From an uncultured Eubacterium sp. (GTDB lineage: Bacteria > Bacillota > Clostridia > Lachnospirales > Lachnospiraceae), in assembly GCA_910583555.1 (NCBI GenBank), contig CAJTXO010000006.1, forward strand, positions 82,368-146,367: a stretch of 64,000 nucleotides of DNA. Direction: 5' to 3'. The position numbers were made by a program, and so were the translations under genes. Below the pieces are notes generated by a model, which was not told where the DNA came from, did no database searches, and saw only the letters and a list, made by a program, of their open reading frames with translations. Numbering within the stretch: position 1 is the stretch's first letter; the number at the start of each line of letters is the position of its first letter. Shown here piece after piece: positions 17,756-26,696 of the stretch.

Positions 17756-18943
17756 TTATCGTATCTTGCAAAGAATTTCTGAATGCAGGAACCGGGCGCG
17801 GTCCGCCCATGTATGTCCGTTCACCGCCTTTTTATAGCCGTTCTTCACAATGTCTTCCCATCTGTCCCTATCTACCAATAGTTCCCTTATCTTCCCCGGC
17901 AGTTCCGTCAGACAGGCAAGATCATATTTGATGTAATCTTTCCCATCTATCAATATTTCATCCATATATTTTGATCCGTCACTCACACATACCGCCCCGT
18001 TCAGCATGGAATTGAACACGCGGTCATGCGCCCCGTCCTTAAACCAGGGCATCACATTTAACGAAACCCTGCTCCGGCTGATCTGCTGCAGGCACCCGAG
18101 CGAATCAAGAACATTTCCGTTCACGATATTTTCGGGATGACGGCAGTCCAAATGATCCCAGCCCGCCCCGAAACAGTGGACTTTCAGGCCGCTGTCCACA
18201 AGTGTTTTTACCACCTCTCCACGAAAATAGTGCCGCACGTACAGGTCAATAAATATCATATTGGGAAGTGTATCTTTCAGGCCCTCTTCCGTAATATCCT
18301 CCACATCCCGGTTCAGATGTTCAATGATCACTTCGTCCATCGATCTCCACGGATGCTGGATCAGATCATGGATAATATCATAATAAAAATCAGCGTACTC
18401 CTTCCCGTGCCTCGTGATCGCTCCCTCAAATGTCGAGGGCGGATTATAATTTCCCGCGAATACGATATCATAACAGCGGTCCTCCCAGCCCGGCATCTGA
18501 TCCTGGTTCCAAAGTCCCGTTCCGCCCAGCGGCATAAACGGCCCCCGTTTGATCTGCGGGAAAAACCGTTTCAGATAAGCCTCGTGCTCCCGGTCGATTG
18601 AAATCTGCGTATAATCCCGTGGCAGGTAGGGGAGGAACTTGTGATAATAAAAAGGATGGTCTACCACAATATTCAAAAACATGATCTCCCTCGCATCAAA
18701 AAAAGAAACGCCTTCGGAATCAATAAAATAATCTTCCCCGCAGCAGCCGTCAAAATTAAAACTGATCGCGGCCGTCACCCCCGGCTCGCAAAACCAGATG
18801 AGATCGCTCAGACTGCGGTATTCCTTGCACTGGTCAAAATAAAACACTTCGTAACCGAGCAGTTCAAATGTCTTTCCCATCTGCTCAGAAAAAAACCACA
18901 GCGTCTCGATCCCCTTAGTAAACAAAACAATCTTTTTTATCAT
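17756..18943 (-). CDS. CgeB-like glycosyltransferase family protein
   Basis: A 395-residue cytoplasmic protein resembling glycosyltransferases of the group-1/CgeB type: an N-terminal Rossmann half (IKKIVLFTKGIETLWFF) and a C-terminal half with VFAGNY near residue 155 and FNSMLNGAVCVSDGS near 315, where donor-sugar contacts normally lie. Relatives act on spore or surface glycans; donor and acceptor are unknown. The ATG at 18943 is preferred over a GTG nine bases upstream because GAGGTG lies 7 bases before it. It stands alone between a PBP gene and a divergent unknown gene. Confidence 0.75.
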   Translation of the reverse strand: MIKKIVLFTKGIETLWFFSEQMGKTFELLGYEVFYFDQCKEYRSLSDLIWFCEPGVTAAISFNFDGCCGEDYFIDSEGVSFFDAREIMFLNIVVDHPFYYHKFLPYLPRDYTQISIDREHEAYLKRFFPQIKRGPFMPLGGTGLWNQDQMPGWEDRCYDIVFAGNYNPPSTFEGAITRHGKEYADFYYDIIHDLIQHPWRSMDEVIIEHLNRDVEDITEEGLKDTLPNMIFIDLYVRHYFRGEVVKTLVDSGLKVHCFGAGWDHLDCRHPENIVNGNVLDSLGCLQQISRSRVSLNVMPWFKDGAHDRVFNSMLNGAVCVSDGSKYMDEILIDGKDYIKYDLACLTELPGKIRELLVDRDRWEDIVKNGYKKAVNGHTWADRARFLHSEILCKIR

Positions 18944-19077
18944 GGCGTACACCTCACTATAATACTATAATACCTCTATTTTTTTACAATAACAAGGTTA
19001 AGTTTGTGCTCCTTCTTCCGATATATATGTTAGAGAACTAAATTTATCCATATTTTCAGACCAAGGAGGGAAAAAGA

Positions 19078-19686
19078 ATGAGTGTTTATGGAGTAACGAA
19101 TGCACAGACTACGACTTATCCTACGACTTCCAACAAGACTACGAAGCCGGATGATAAGAAAACGTCTGACTCGACATCTGCCAAAGATGACGCTGGTGTC
19201 GTTTATGAGCCGTCTAATACTACCAGTGGCAAGGATGCCAATACCGTTAAGGATTATTCCAGTATCGTAAAGAAAATGAAATCCGAGCTGAAAACGAAAA
19301 ATCAACAGCTTCAGAATCTGGTAAAACAGCTTCTGGGTGAACAGGCAAATAAGTATACATCACTTTCTGATCTGTTCAAAAATGTGAATGCGGACGCGGC
19401 AACGATTGCCCAGGCTCAGAAAGACATTGCAGATGATGGTTACTGGGGTGTCGAGCAGACAAGTGACAGATTTGTTCAAATGGCACAAGCGTTAAGTGGC
19501 GGAGACGCTACGAAAGCAGACGAGATGATCGCTGCGATCAAAAAAGGCTATGAGCAGGCTTCTAAGGCGTGGGGCGACAAGCTCCCGGACATTTGCCAGA
19601 AAACGATTGATGCCTCGACAAAAAAATTGGAAGCATGGCGTGACGGCCTTTCCAAAAACGAAACAGAAACAAAAACAGAAGAATAA
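19078..19686 (+). CDS. Unrecognised 202-residue protein
   Basis: I do not recognise the family. Residues 1-65 are Thr/Ser/Lys-rich and disordered, with no signal peptide. Residues 60-195 are helical, with a heptad-like segment (KKMKSELKTKNQQLQNLVKQ cut near 65-85), a GYWGVEQTSDRFVQMAQ stretch near 122 and GYEQASKAWG near 160. The overall pattern (disordered head, GYWG..QTS.R.. helix) recalls small proteins encoded by motile bacteria, but this is a weak impression. AAGGAGG precedes the ATG by a good distance. It ends in a bidirectional terminator. Confidence 0.75.
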   Translation: MSVYGVTNAQTTTYPTTSNKTTKPDDKKTSDSTSAKDDAGVVYEPSNTTSGKDANTVKDYSSIVKKMKSELKTKNQQLQNLVKQLLGEQANKYTSLSDLFKNVNADAATIAQAQKDIADDGYWGVEQTSDRFVQMAQALSGGDATKADEMIAAIKKGYEQASKAWGDKLPDICQKTIDASTKKLEAWRDGLSKNETETKTEE

Positions 19687-19728
19687 ACGATCTGTTATCC
19701 AGATCTGCAGACAATTCACAGATATCAC

Positions 19729-19782
19729 AAAAAAGGCTTTACACACCGGGATTGCGGGATACCGGGACGTAAGGCCCTTTTT
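19729..19782. terminator. Bidirectional terminator between convergent genes
   Basis: AAAAAAGGCTTTAC (19729-19742) pairs with GTAAGGCCCTTTTT (19769-19782) with one wobble and one mismatch; the loop can form an inner CCGG pair. A-rich and T-rich flanks serve both strands. Confidence 0.6.
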
Positions 19783-19791
19783 GTTGGCCGC

Positions 19792-20862
19792 TCATTCTTT
19801 GGACTGATCGATCTTATCCCGGATATCCTGCATCTGATAATCGAGTACTTCGATCGAGTCCGCGCATACTTTTAATAAACCTACGATTTCATCCGCATTT
19901 TTCACATTCTTTTTGTATTTCAGTTTGTGTTCCACGCTCGCCCAAAAATCCATAGCAATCGTGCGGAACTGGACTTCCACCTTCATATACTTCTTCTCAT
20001 TTGACAGAAAGATCGGTATATCCACGATCAGATGCAGGCTGCGGTACCCGTTTTTTTTCGGTTTTTTTATGTAATCCTTTTTCTTGATGAGAATGATATC
20101 ATCCTGTTTGATAAATAGCTCCGCCAGGCGGTAAATGTCATCCGGAAATGAACAGATCACCCGGATTCCCGCGACATCCGTCAGTTTCTCGCGGATATTT
20201 TCCACCGTTGAAGCATATCCTTTCCGCCTCAATTTCTCATATATGCTCTCCGGAGACTTCAACCGGCTTTTGATCGATTCAAACGGATTCCGGTTATACT
20301 CCTGGGAAAATTCCTCATTTAACACTTTTAACTTCGTTTCGACTTCCATGATCGCGCACTGAAATTCCATCATCAGATTATTAAATGGTTTCGCGTTTCT
20401 CAGCTGTTCTGCCTGCATCCGTATGATCTCGTCCTGCTTTTTCATCGTTTCCGATTGTTCTTCTATTTTATGTTCCAGCTGGTTTTTGCAGGCAAATAAT
20501 TCCACCGTGTTGCGTATCCGGTTTCTGACGATTGAAGCCTCAAATGGTTTGTGGACAAAATCCGAAACGCCCAGCTCAAAACACTGGTTTTCAATTTCCA
20601 CCGCGTCTTCGCCGCTTATGACAAGCACTGGGATATGTTTCAGCCATCCCCGCGCTTTCATCTCACTCATAACGGCAAATCCGTCCATTTTCGGCATCTG
20701 CAGATCGAGTAAAAGCGCCACTATCTCGTCCTCGTATCCTCCCAGCTTCTGTACTGCCTGCTCCCCATCCTCTGCCGTCTCCACAATGTATTCATCTTCC
20801 AGCATATTGCGCAGCAGTTCGCGATTCACTTCCACATCATCCACTACCAATATCCTTTGCAT
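19792..20862 (-). CDS. Response regulator receiver fused to a RelA/SpoT-type (p)ppGpp synthetase
   Basis: A 356-residue fusion. Residues 1-120 are a receiver domain: Asp8-Asp9 acidic pocket, Asp53 phospho-acceptor in LLLDLQMPKMDG, Ser83 and Lys105 (HKPFEA). A helical linker (~118-155) leads to a synthetase domain like small alarmone synthetases: SRLKSPESIYEKL, DVAGIRVIC, KPKKNGYRSLH and VEVQFRTIAMDFWASVEHK are all present, so it looks catalytically intact. No hydrolase (HD) domain is present. It should make (p)ppGpp-type alarmones under control of a histidine kinase that is not in the window. The ATG at 20862 is preferred to one 12 bases upstream because GAGGG lies between them. Confidence 0.88.
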   Translation of the reverse strand: MQRILVVDDVEVNRELLRNMLEDEYIVETAEDGEQAVQKLGGYEDEIVALLLDLQMPKMDGFAVMSEMKARGWLKHIPVLVISGEDAVEIENQCFELGVSDFVHKPFEASIVRNRIRNTVELFACKNQLEHKIEEQSETMKKQDEIIRMQAEQLRNAKPFNNLMMEFQCAIMEVETKLKVLNEEFSQEYNRNPFESIKSRLKSPESIYEKLRRKGYASTVENIREKLTDVAGIRVICSFPDDIYRLAELFIKQDDIILIKKKDYIKKPKKNGYRSLHLIVDIPIFLSNEKKYMKVEVQFRTIAMDFWASVEHKLKYKKNVKNADEIVGLLKVCADSIEVLDYQMQDIRDKIDQSKE

Positions 20863-21038
20863 AATTACCCTCATTTCCGTGTATCATTTTTGCACATATT
20901 GTTAATTACGATCGTACTCCCTGATTTCCCACTACCAATATATCAAAAATCTTGTCCCCGCACAAGTTTTTTGTGAACGGTTTCTCTTTACTCCCCAAAT
21001 TTATGGGAATATAAGCCTTTTTTCATGTCCCGGATTGG

Positions 21039-21067
21039 TTGACAAAACTTTTCATATAGGGTACACT
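21039..21067 (+). promoter_or_regulatory. Promoter of the GH43 gene
   Basis: TTGACA at 21039-21044, 17-base spacer, TACACT at 21062-21067. Transcription would start near 21074 and give a ~100-base leader. Confidence 0.6.
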
Positions 21068-21085
21068 GATTTATGTAGCAATTGT

Positions 21086-21149
21086 TCATGTGTTGCCGTA
21101 AAAATGCAAAATACATCAAATGATATGCACAATAGGACACAACACATGA
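21086..21149 (+). promoter_or_regulatory. Structured 5' leader of the GH43 mRNA
   Basis: TCATGTGTTG (21086-21095) and CAACACATGA (21140-21149) are perfect 10-base inverted copies enclosing 44 bases, closing just before the ribosome-binding site AGGAGGG. The fold could govern translation or be a protein target. It matches no riboswitch I know. Confidence 0.4.
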
Positions 21150-21173
21150 CTACACAAAAAAGGAGGGTATTGG

Positions 21174-24095
21174 ATGAGGCAAAAACTCAGAAAAACTGTC
21201 TGTATGTCTCTCGTCGGCGTGATGACATTTACGAGCATCTGGAGTAACGACATGACGATACAGGCGGCATCAAAACCAAAGAAGATCACGATGAACAAAA
21301 AGAAGGTCTCTTTGGAAGTGGGAAAAACCTTTAAACTGAAAGTTAAAACGGTGAAACCCAAAAAAGCAAGTAAGGCTGTCACTTACAAAACAAACAAAAA
21401 GAAAGTTGCCACGGTAAGCAAAAAAGGCGTGATCAAAGCAAAGAGCGCCGGCACAGCAACAATCACAGTAACGTCAAAGAAAAACAAAAAATTAAAAGTG
21501 AAGGTAAAGGTAAACGTGAAAAAGAAACTAGTTCATCCACCGATAACAAGCAATGCTCCAACGACGAGCCAGGCTCCTGCAGCCAGCAATAGTCCAGCTC
21601 AGAGCGCGGCCCCGGGCGCAAGCAGTAATCCAGCCCAGAGCGCGGCCCCGGGCGAGAGCAGTAATCCGGCTCAGAGCGCAGCTCCGGGCGAGAGCAGCAA
21701 CCCGGGTCAGAGTGCCGCTCCGGGTCAGAGTACAGCTCCGGGTCAGAGTACAGCTCCGGATCAGAATACGACGACTCCGGTTCCAACTGTGAAACCGACT
21801 TTCGCGCCATCCACCCAGAGTTACGACTACTTTAATGATTATACATTAGGATGGTCAGATAAAAGCAAAAGTATCGTCGCATACAAAGACGGCAAAGCAG
21901 TAACGCTGGCTGAAGCCGGTGCGGAATTGTATAACAAACGGACTGACAATATTTTCGCGCAGCATATCGCTAACAACAACTGGTACGACGACAAGATCCT
22001 GCTCACACCGCCGATCCAGTACACGACTCCGTATGGAGTAGCGCACAACGTGGACAGTATGCTGACTAATTTTGATTTTATTGCCGATCCTACTTGTATC
22101 GACAATTCAGATAATGACGGAAAATTGTATGTATACGGTACGACGGAAGGTATTGATTACGAAGCAGGTGTATTAGCGAAAAACGGATACAACAATCATT
22201 CCTTAACGATACTTTCTACAAAGGATATGGTCAACTGGACGGATGAGGGAACACTGGATAATCTAAACTTGAAAAATGATCTATCCTCTGTTGCACCAAA
22301 GGACAAAACAAAGTGTGGATGGGGAACAAAAGCATGGGCTCCTTCTGGACTGAAAATCGACGGTGACGGCGATGGAAAAGACGAGTACTACATCTTCTAC
22401 ACGAACGGCGGCGCAGTCGGATATGTTCAGGGTGATTCTCCGACCGGCCCGTGGAAAGATGATCTGGGTAAAGTTCTATTCAACCAGTCCACGCCGAATT
22501 GCTCCGATGTCGTTTGGTGCTTCGACCCAGCTGTGCTTGTCGATGACAAAGGAGATGCTTACGTATACTTTGGCGGAGGCGTACCGGGAGGAAATAATCC
22601 GACAGCGGCACAAAAAGTTCATCCTCAGACCAGCCGTGTAGCCAAGATCAAATTTGAGAAGGGTACTGGAAAAGTCCTTTTGGATGGTGAGCCGAAAAAA
22701 CTCGATGCGTATTATATGTTTGAGGACAGTGAGATCAACCAGTTCCACGGTAAGTATTTCTACTCTTACTGTATTAACTTTTTGGTTCCTCCTTCACTGC
22801 AGAAACCAATCGGCGCTGTAAACAATCTTGGTTCCGGCCAGATCGGATGCTACGTATCTAAAGATCCGATGAACATTACTTTTGACCCTGAAGCACAGGA
22901 AAGTACAGAAGACCTGAAATATCTGGGAGCAATCCTTGACAACCCGAGTGCCATCTACGGTGAAAGCTATAACAACCATCACCACATGCAGTCATTCAAA
23001 GGCCATGACTACATCTTCTATCACTCAACAATACTGGGCAACACATTGTTCCGTGATAACAAGCAGTATCGAAATCTTCATGTAGATGAGATTTCCGTAG
23101 ATAAAGCGACGGATGCTATCTCCATCACTCCTAGCTACGAAGGCGCTTCACAGATTGAGGATTTTGAGCCTTACAAGAATGAAGATGGTTCTGTCAAGTA
23201 CATCAATGCTACAACTGCTGCTTCGAGCGCTGGTGTAAAATCTTTGCGAGATGATACAATGGTTTTGGGTTCTATTAATGGTTCCCCAATGGTACTTGAC
23301 CAGATTGATACAGGAGACTGGACATGTATCAAGGGTGTTAATTTCGGCGAGAAAGGACTTAAGAATTTCGGTATGGAGTATTATTCCATTTCAGATGCTG
23401 GAAGAGTAGAATTGTTCATTGATGATCCAACTAAAATTGAGAACAAAGTCGCTGCAATTGATATTTTAGAGACAACAAATGAAAAATATGTTTACAAGAG
23501 TGTGGAAACTACGAAGACCGTTACCGGAAAACATGATGTGTACTTTGTATTCCGTGGAAGTAACTATGTTGTAGCTTCCTGGGCATTCTCAGAAGATGCC
23601 AAAGCTACTGCTCCGGACCTCAGTAATCGAATCGAAGCACCAACAAAGCCGATCGAAACTCCGGATCCTAATGTACCAACTGGTCCTGTTGATGATTTAG
23701 AGCTTACACTCCCGTCAGACAAAACAGAAGTAACAGTTAATTCTGTTCAGTGGAATGATGCTATTCAAATTGAGTTGACAGAGTGCGGTCTTCCAGAAAA
23801 TTACCGTGATCTGTATCAGGCTGTGGAAGCAACATACTCAATCGAACAGGATGGTATCAATACGGCAGTAAAACTTGACACAGACGTAGAAGATCCAAAT
23901 AGTTATGATCAATACGTACCGAATCGGTTTACTGCAGTATCTCCTCAGTCAAAAGTAAAAGACTGCACGGTAACAGTTGATTTGGATAAGTGTCCGGAAG
24001 GCGCTACTAAATTGAAAATCAATATTTCAATTTTAGGGGACACTTATTCCGGAAAAATAACCCTTAAAAAGGTTAAAATGATTGGTAAAAAATAA
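21174..24095 (+). CDS. Secreted Big_2 - GH43 - CBM6-like glycoside hydrolase
   Basis: A 973-residue secreted enzyme. Signal peptide 1-34; a very lysine-rich Big_2 domain (~35-118); a Ser/Pro/Ala/Gln repeat linker (~125-210); a GH43 five-blade beta-propeller (~215-660) with DFIADPTCI near 300, WAPSGL near 388 and YFEDSEI-type region YMFEDSEINQ near 520, matching the acidic residues expected of the family; a CBM6-like module (~665-820) and a C-terminal beta-sandwich (~840-973). GH43 enzymes act on arabinose- or xylose-containing plant polysaccharides. The Big_2 head probably holds the enzyme on the cell wall. Exact substrate is not readable. Confidence 0.85.
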   Translation: MRQKLRKTVCMSLVGVMTFTSIWSNDMTIQAASKPKKITMNKKKVSLEVGKTFKLKVKTVKPKKASKAVTYKTNKKKVATVSKKGVIKAKSAGTATITVTSKKNKKLKVKVKVNVKKKLVHPPITSNAPTTSQAPAASNSPAQSAAPGASSNPAQSAAPGESSNPAQSAAPGESSNPGQSAAPGQSTAPGQSTAPDQNTTTPVPTVKPTFAPSTQSYDYFNDYTLGWSDKSKSIVAYKDGKAVTLAEAGAELYNKRTDNIFAQHIANNNWYDDKILLTPPIQYTTPYGVAHNVDSMLTNFDFIADPTCIDNSDNDGKLYVYGTTEGIDYEAGVLAKNGYNNHSLTILSTKDMVNWTDEGTLDNLNLKNDLSSVAPKDKTKCGWGTKAWAPSGLKIDGDGDGKDEYYIFYTNGGAVGYVQGDSPTGPWKDDLGKVLFNQSTPNCSDVVWCFDPAVLVDDKGDAYVYFGGGVPGGNNPTAAQKVHPQTSRVAKIKFEKGTGKVLLDGEPKKLDAYYMFEDSEINQFHGKYFYSYCINFLVPPSLQKPIGAVNNLGSGQIGCYVSKDPMNITFDPEAQESTEDLKYLGAILDNPSAIYGESYNNHHHMQSFKGHDYIFYHSTILGNTLFRDNKQYRNLHVDEISVDKATDAISITPSYEGASQIEDFEPYKNEDGSVKYINATTAASSAGVKSLRDDTMVLGSINGSPMVLDQIDTGDWTCIKGVNFGEKGLKNFGMEYYSISDAGRVELFIDDPTKIENKVAAIDILETTNEKYVYKSVETTKTVTGKHDVYFVFRGSNYVVASWAFSEDAKATAPDLSNRIEAPTKPIETPDPNVPTGPVDDLELTLPSDKTEVTVNSVQWNDAIQIELTECGLPENYRDLYQAVEATYSIEQDGINTAVKLDTDVEDPNSYDQYVPNRFTAVSPQSKVKDCTVTVDLDKCPEGATKLKINISILGDTYSGKITLKKVKMIGKK
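21598..21768 (+). repeat. Tandem repeat encoding the GH43 linker
   Basis: About five imperfect copies of a 33-36 base unit encoding SSNPAQSAAPGE-like peptides, shortening to an STAPGQ unit at the end. It makes an extended, probably length-variable linker between the Big_2 and catalytic domains. Confidence 0.8.
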
Positions 24096-24128
24096 AATCT
24101 GAAAACCTTTCATAGTTCAATAAAAAGA

Positions 24129-24173
24129 GCCACCGTTTGATGAATTATTTCATCATGCGGCGGTTCTTTTCAT
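24129..24173 (+). terminator. Terminator of the GH43 gene
   Basis: AGAGCCACCG and CGGCGGTTCTTTT arms with an inner GATGA/TCATC stem, followed by T residues. Confidence 0.65.
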
Positions 24174-24186
24174 TCATACATAAAGA

Positions 24187-24218
24187 CTGCCATGCTAATT
24201 TTAAATCCAGCATGGCAG
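24187..24218 (-). terminator. Terminator of the AICAR transformylase gene
   Basis: CTGCCATGCT (24187-24196) and AGCATGGCAG (24209-24218) form a perfect 10-bp stem with a 12-base loop; on the minus strand TCTTTATG follows. Confidence 0.6.
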
Positions 24219-24241
24219 CTACATTCGCATATTCGTTTTTC

Positions 24242-25420
24242 TTAGTGATGGAACAACCGTAACCCCGTAAAACTCATAACGATTCCATGCCTGTCACATG
24301 CATCGATCACATCCTGGTCGCGGATCGACCCGCCCGGCTGCGCGATATATTTCACGCCGCTGCGGAACGCGCGCTCAACGTTATCATCAAACGGGAAAAA
24401 CGCATCCGATCCGAGCGTGACGTCCTTCGCGTATTCGGCAAGCCAGGCCGCCTTCTCTTCTTTTTTAAATACCGGCGGTTTCTCGGTAAAATATTTCTCC
24501 CAGCAGCCATCCGCCAGAACATCCATATAGTCCTCACCGATATAATTATCAATTGCATTATCCCGCTCCGCGCGTTTCATATCCTCCTTAAACGGCAGAT
24601 TCAGCACCTGCGGGGACTGGCGCAAAAACCAGTTATCGGCCTTGCTGCCGGCAAGCCTCGTACAGTGGATCCTCGACTGCTGCCCGGCACCGATCCCGAT
24701 TGCCTGTCCGCCTTTGACAAAACAAACAGAATTGGACTGCGTATATTTTAAGGTAATCATCGAAATCGCCATATCAATTTTAGCCTGATCGGTAATTTCT
24801 TTATTCTTCGTCACGATATTGCCAAAAAAGTCATCGTCGATCACGAGCTCGTTCCGTCCCTGCTCAAACGTAATGCCGAATACTTCCTTGCGCTCTAACT
24901 CCTTCGGTTCATAATCCGGATCGATCTCAATGATCGCGTAATTTCCTTTTTTCTTTTCTTTCAGGATCTCCAGCGCCTCCGGCTCATAACCAGGGGCGAT
25001 GATGCCATCCGAAAATTCTCTCTTTATCATCTTAGCGGCGGAAACGTCACACACATCCGAAAGGGAGATAAAATCACCGTACGAGGACATGCGGTCCGCG
25101 CCTCTCGCTCTCGCGTAGGCGCACGCCAGCGGGGATAATTCACCGAGATCATCGACCCAGTAGATCTTTGCCTCCACCTCACTGAGAGGAAGTCCGACCG
25201 CCGCTCCTGCCGGCGATACGTGCTTAAAAGAGGTGGCTGCCGGAAGTCCTGTCGCTTTCTTCAGCTCTTTGACAAGCTGCCAGCCATTAAACGCGTCGAG
25301 AAAATTGATATAACCCGGTTTTCCATTTAACACTTTGATCGGAAGTTCTCCCTCTTCCATATAAATACGGGAAGGCTTCTGGTTTGGATTACAGCCATAC
25401 TTTAATTCCAGTTCTTTCAT
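24242..25420 (-). CDS. AICAR transformylase, stand-alone (PurH N-type activity as a single domain)
   Basis: A 392-residue AICAR formyltransferase that makes FAICAR from AICAR with 10-formyl-tetrahydrofolate. It begins MKELELKYGCNPNQKP and contains FKHVSPAGAA near residue 63 with the catalytic Lys-His, and IHCTRLAGSKADNW near 265. In most bacteria this domain is fused to IMP cyclohydrolase in PurH; here that partner is the separate PurO-type gene just upstream. Start at 25420 is preferred because the family begins there and AAAGGA lies ahead of it. Together the two genes complete IMP synthesis. Confidence 0.9.
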   Translation of the reverse strand: MKELELKYGCNPNQKPSRIYMEEGELPIKVLNGKPGYINFLDAFNGWQLVKELKKATGLPAATSFKHVSPAGAAVGLPLSEVEAKIYWVDDLGELSPLACAYARARGADRMSSYGDFISLSDVCDVSAAKMIKREFSDGIIAPGYEPEALEILKEKKKGNYAIIEIDPDYEPKELERKEVFGITFEQGRNELVIDDDFFGNIVTKNKEITDQAKIDMAISMITLKYTQSNSVCFVKGGQAIGIGAGQQSRIHCTRLAGSKADNWFLRQSPQVLNLPFKEDMKRAERDNAIDNYIGEDYMDVLADGCWEKYFTEKPPVFKKEEKAAWLAEYAKDVTLGSDAFFPFDDNVERAFRSGVKYIAQPGGSIRDQDVIDACDRHGIVMSFTGLRLFHH

Positions 25421-25443
25421 GCTCTTAGATTCCTTTCTCATTC

Positions 25444-26157
25444 TCATTTATTTTTATTTACGATCTTCGTCCGGTATTCACCGGTAGCGATGTCGATATA
25501 CCGCACAAACAGGGAAACTTTATTGCTCTCATTCAAATTTGTCCAAAGCAGATCCGTAAACGCATCCATATCATCTAAAACGGCTACCGGCTTCGGTTCG
25601 CCCTCAAAACTCGGAAGCGGCTCCCCATCGCACTGATAAGTATGTATAAAACGGCCCTCTCCGGCGATCGGGTCACTGTATGCAAACGTGAAACGGTTGC
25701 ACGAATCCGGATTTCCGTGATCACTCTTTAAGATCGACAGGGCGTAATTGAAACTGCCATTCTCTACATGAAGGATACCGGAAATACGCGGCGTATAGTT
25801 CGGCCCGTCCGGCTCGAATTCCCTTGTCCGGAGCGCCTGTTCAAACGTCTGCTGCTTATCCATCATCTCATAAATCGTATCGGTCTGATCTCCGTTCGTA
25901 ACGATCGTCTTATTTCCGAGTACGCGGACCGGAGCATATATGATCAGGCTCGGATCACTTAATTTGGAAGGATCAAACGCTTCGGTGCGGATCCCTTCCC
26001 CCTCTTCCACAAAAATACGGTTTCTGCTGTTTTCACTGCGCCCCATGATAAAATAGGCTGTGACGGCGTATTTCCCGTTCGGGGATTTTCCGATCACAAT
26101 ACCTCTGCCCGGGTACGAGTTCTCTTTCAGTTCATTTTCCAATGACAACAAATTCAT
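25444..26157 (-). CDS. purO: IMP cyclohydrolase, PurO type
   Basis: A 237-residue protein matching the IMP cyclohydrolase family first known in archaea (PurO), which closes FAICAR to IMP. Seen motifs: YPGRGIVIG near residue 15, AYFIMGRSENSRNR near 37, and PNYTPRISG near 125. The start at 26157 has AGGAGAA directly ahead; the longer frame to 26193 lacks this. The downstream gene is the single-domain AICAR transformylase, 23 bases on. The pair replaces bifunctional PurH. Confidence 0.88.
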   Translation of the reverse strand: MNLLSLENELKENSYPGRGIVIGKSPNGKYAVTAYFIMGRSENSRNRIFVEEGEGIRTEAFDPSKLSDPSLIIYAPVRVLGNKTIVTNGDQTDTIYEMMDKQQTFEQALRTREFEPDGPNYTPRISGILHVENGSFNYALSILKSDHGNPDSCNRFTFAYSDPIAGEGRFIHTYQCDGEPLPSFEGEPKPVAVLDDMDAFTDLLWTNLNESNKVSLFVRYIDIATGEYRTKIVNKNK

Positions 26158-26348
26158 AAGATTTCTCCTTCCTTTCGCGTTCACGTTAAACATTATGTCA
26201 ACCGGTGTCTTTCAGTATAGCACCAATTAACGAGAAGGACAATAGTTTTTTTACTTGCGGCGTTCTTTGTTCCTGTGTTATAATCAAATCAGACGCGGGA
26301 AACATACGCGAATAGACACAGAACGTGAACGCGAATGGAGGTAGAGAG

Positions 26349-26633
26349 ATGGCTGGTTTATTTGACAAAGTATCTGATGTGATCAACAATACCGCATATG
26401 AGATTTCCGATAAGGCGAAAGAAATCACCGAAATTTCTGCTATGAACGGACAGATCCGGAGCCAGGAAAAATCAATTGAACGGATGTATCTGGAAATCGG
26501 GCAAAGTTACTATGAAAACCATAAAGACGCGGAGAGCGATGATTACATCGGCCTGATACAGAAAATCACATCGGCTAAAGAAACCGTAGAAAAACTGAAG
26601 GAAGACATCAAGACTATAAAAAATAAAGGCTGA
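26349..26633 (+). CDS. Small coiled-coil protein of unknown function
   Basis: A 94-residue soluble protein, almost wholly helical: MAGLFDKVSDVIN at the start, then long coiled-coil heptads with a YLEIGQSYYENH stretch near residue 45 and a Lys/Glu-rich end. It resembles small proteins found next to zinc-ribbon membrane proteins in Lachnospiraceae, but no function is known. GGAGG precedes the ATG. A rightward TATAAT lies at 26279-26284 with TTGCGG 18 bases ahead. It ends in a very strong terminator. Confidence 0.75.
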   Translation: MAGLFDKVSDVINNTAYEISDKAKEITEISAMNGQIRSQEKSIERMYLEIGQSYYENHKDAESDDYIGLIQKITSAKETVEKLKEDIKTIKNKG

Positions 26634-26638
26634 AAAAT

Positions 26639-26695
26639 ACGGCCGTATCATACTTTCGCTGGAAAAATGCTGCCAAGTATGATACGGCCGTTTCT
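26639..26695. terminator. Strong bidirectional terminator
   Basis: A perfect 17-bp stem (26639-26655 with 26675-26691) and a 19-base loop, with T-rich flanks on both strands. It separates the coiled-coil gene from the convergent carboxypeptidase gene. Confidence 0.85.
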
Positions 26696-26696
26696 T

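Larger units (their letters stand above)
20863..21173. other. Divergent regulatory region ahead of the GH43 gene
   Basis: 311 bases without a gene. It holds a rightward promoter at 21039-21067, a leader with long-range inverted repeat (21086-21149), and leftward candidates TTGTGC (20965-20960) and TATATT (20942-20937), 17 bases apart, for the receiver-synthetase gene. Confidence 0.5.

Noticed and set aside
21598..21768. Short tandem repeats as a CRISPR array
   Set aside because: In-frame coding repeats without unique spacers; they encode a Ser/Pro/Ala linker.
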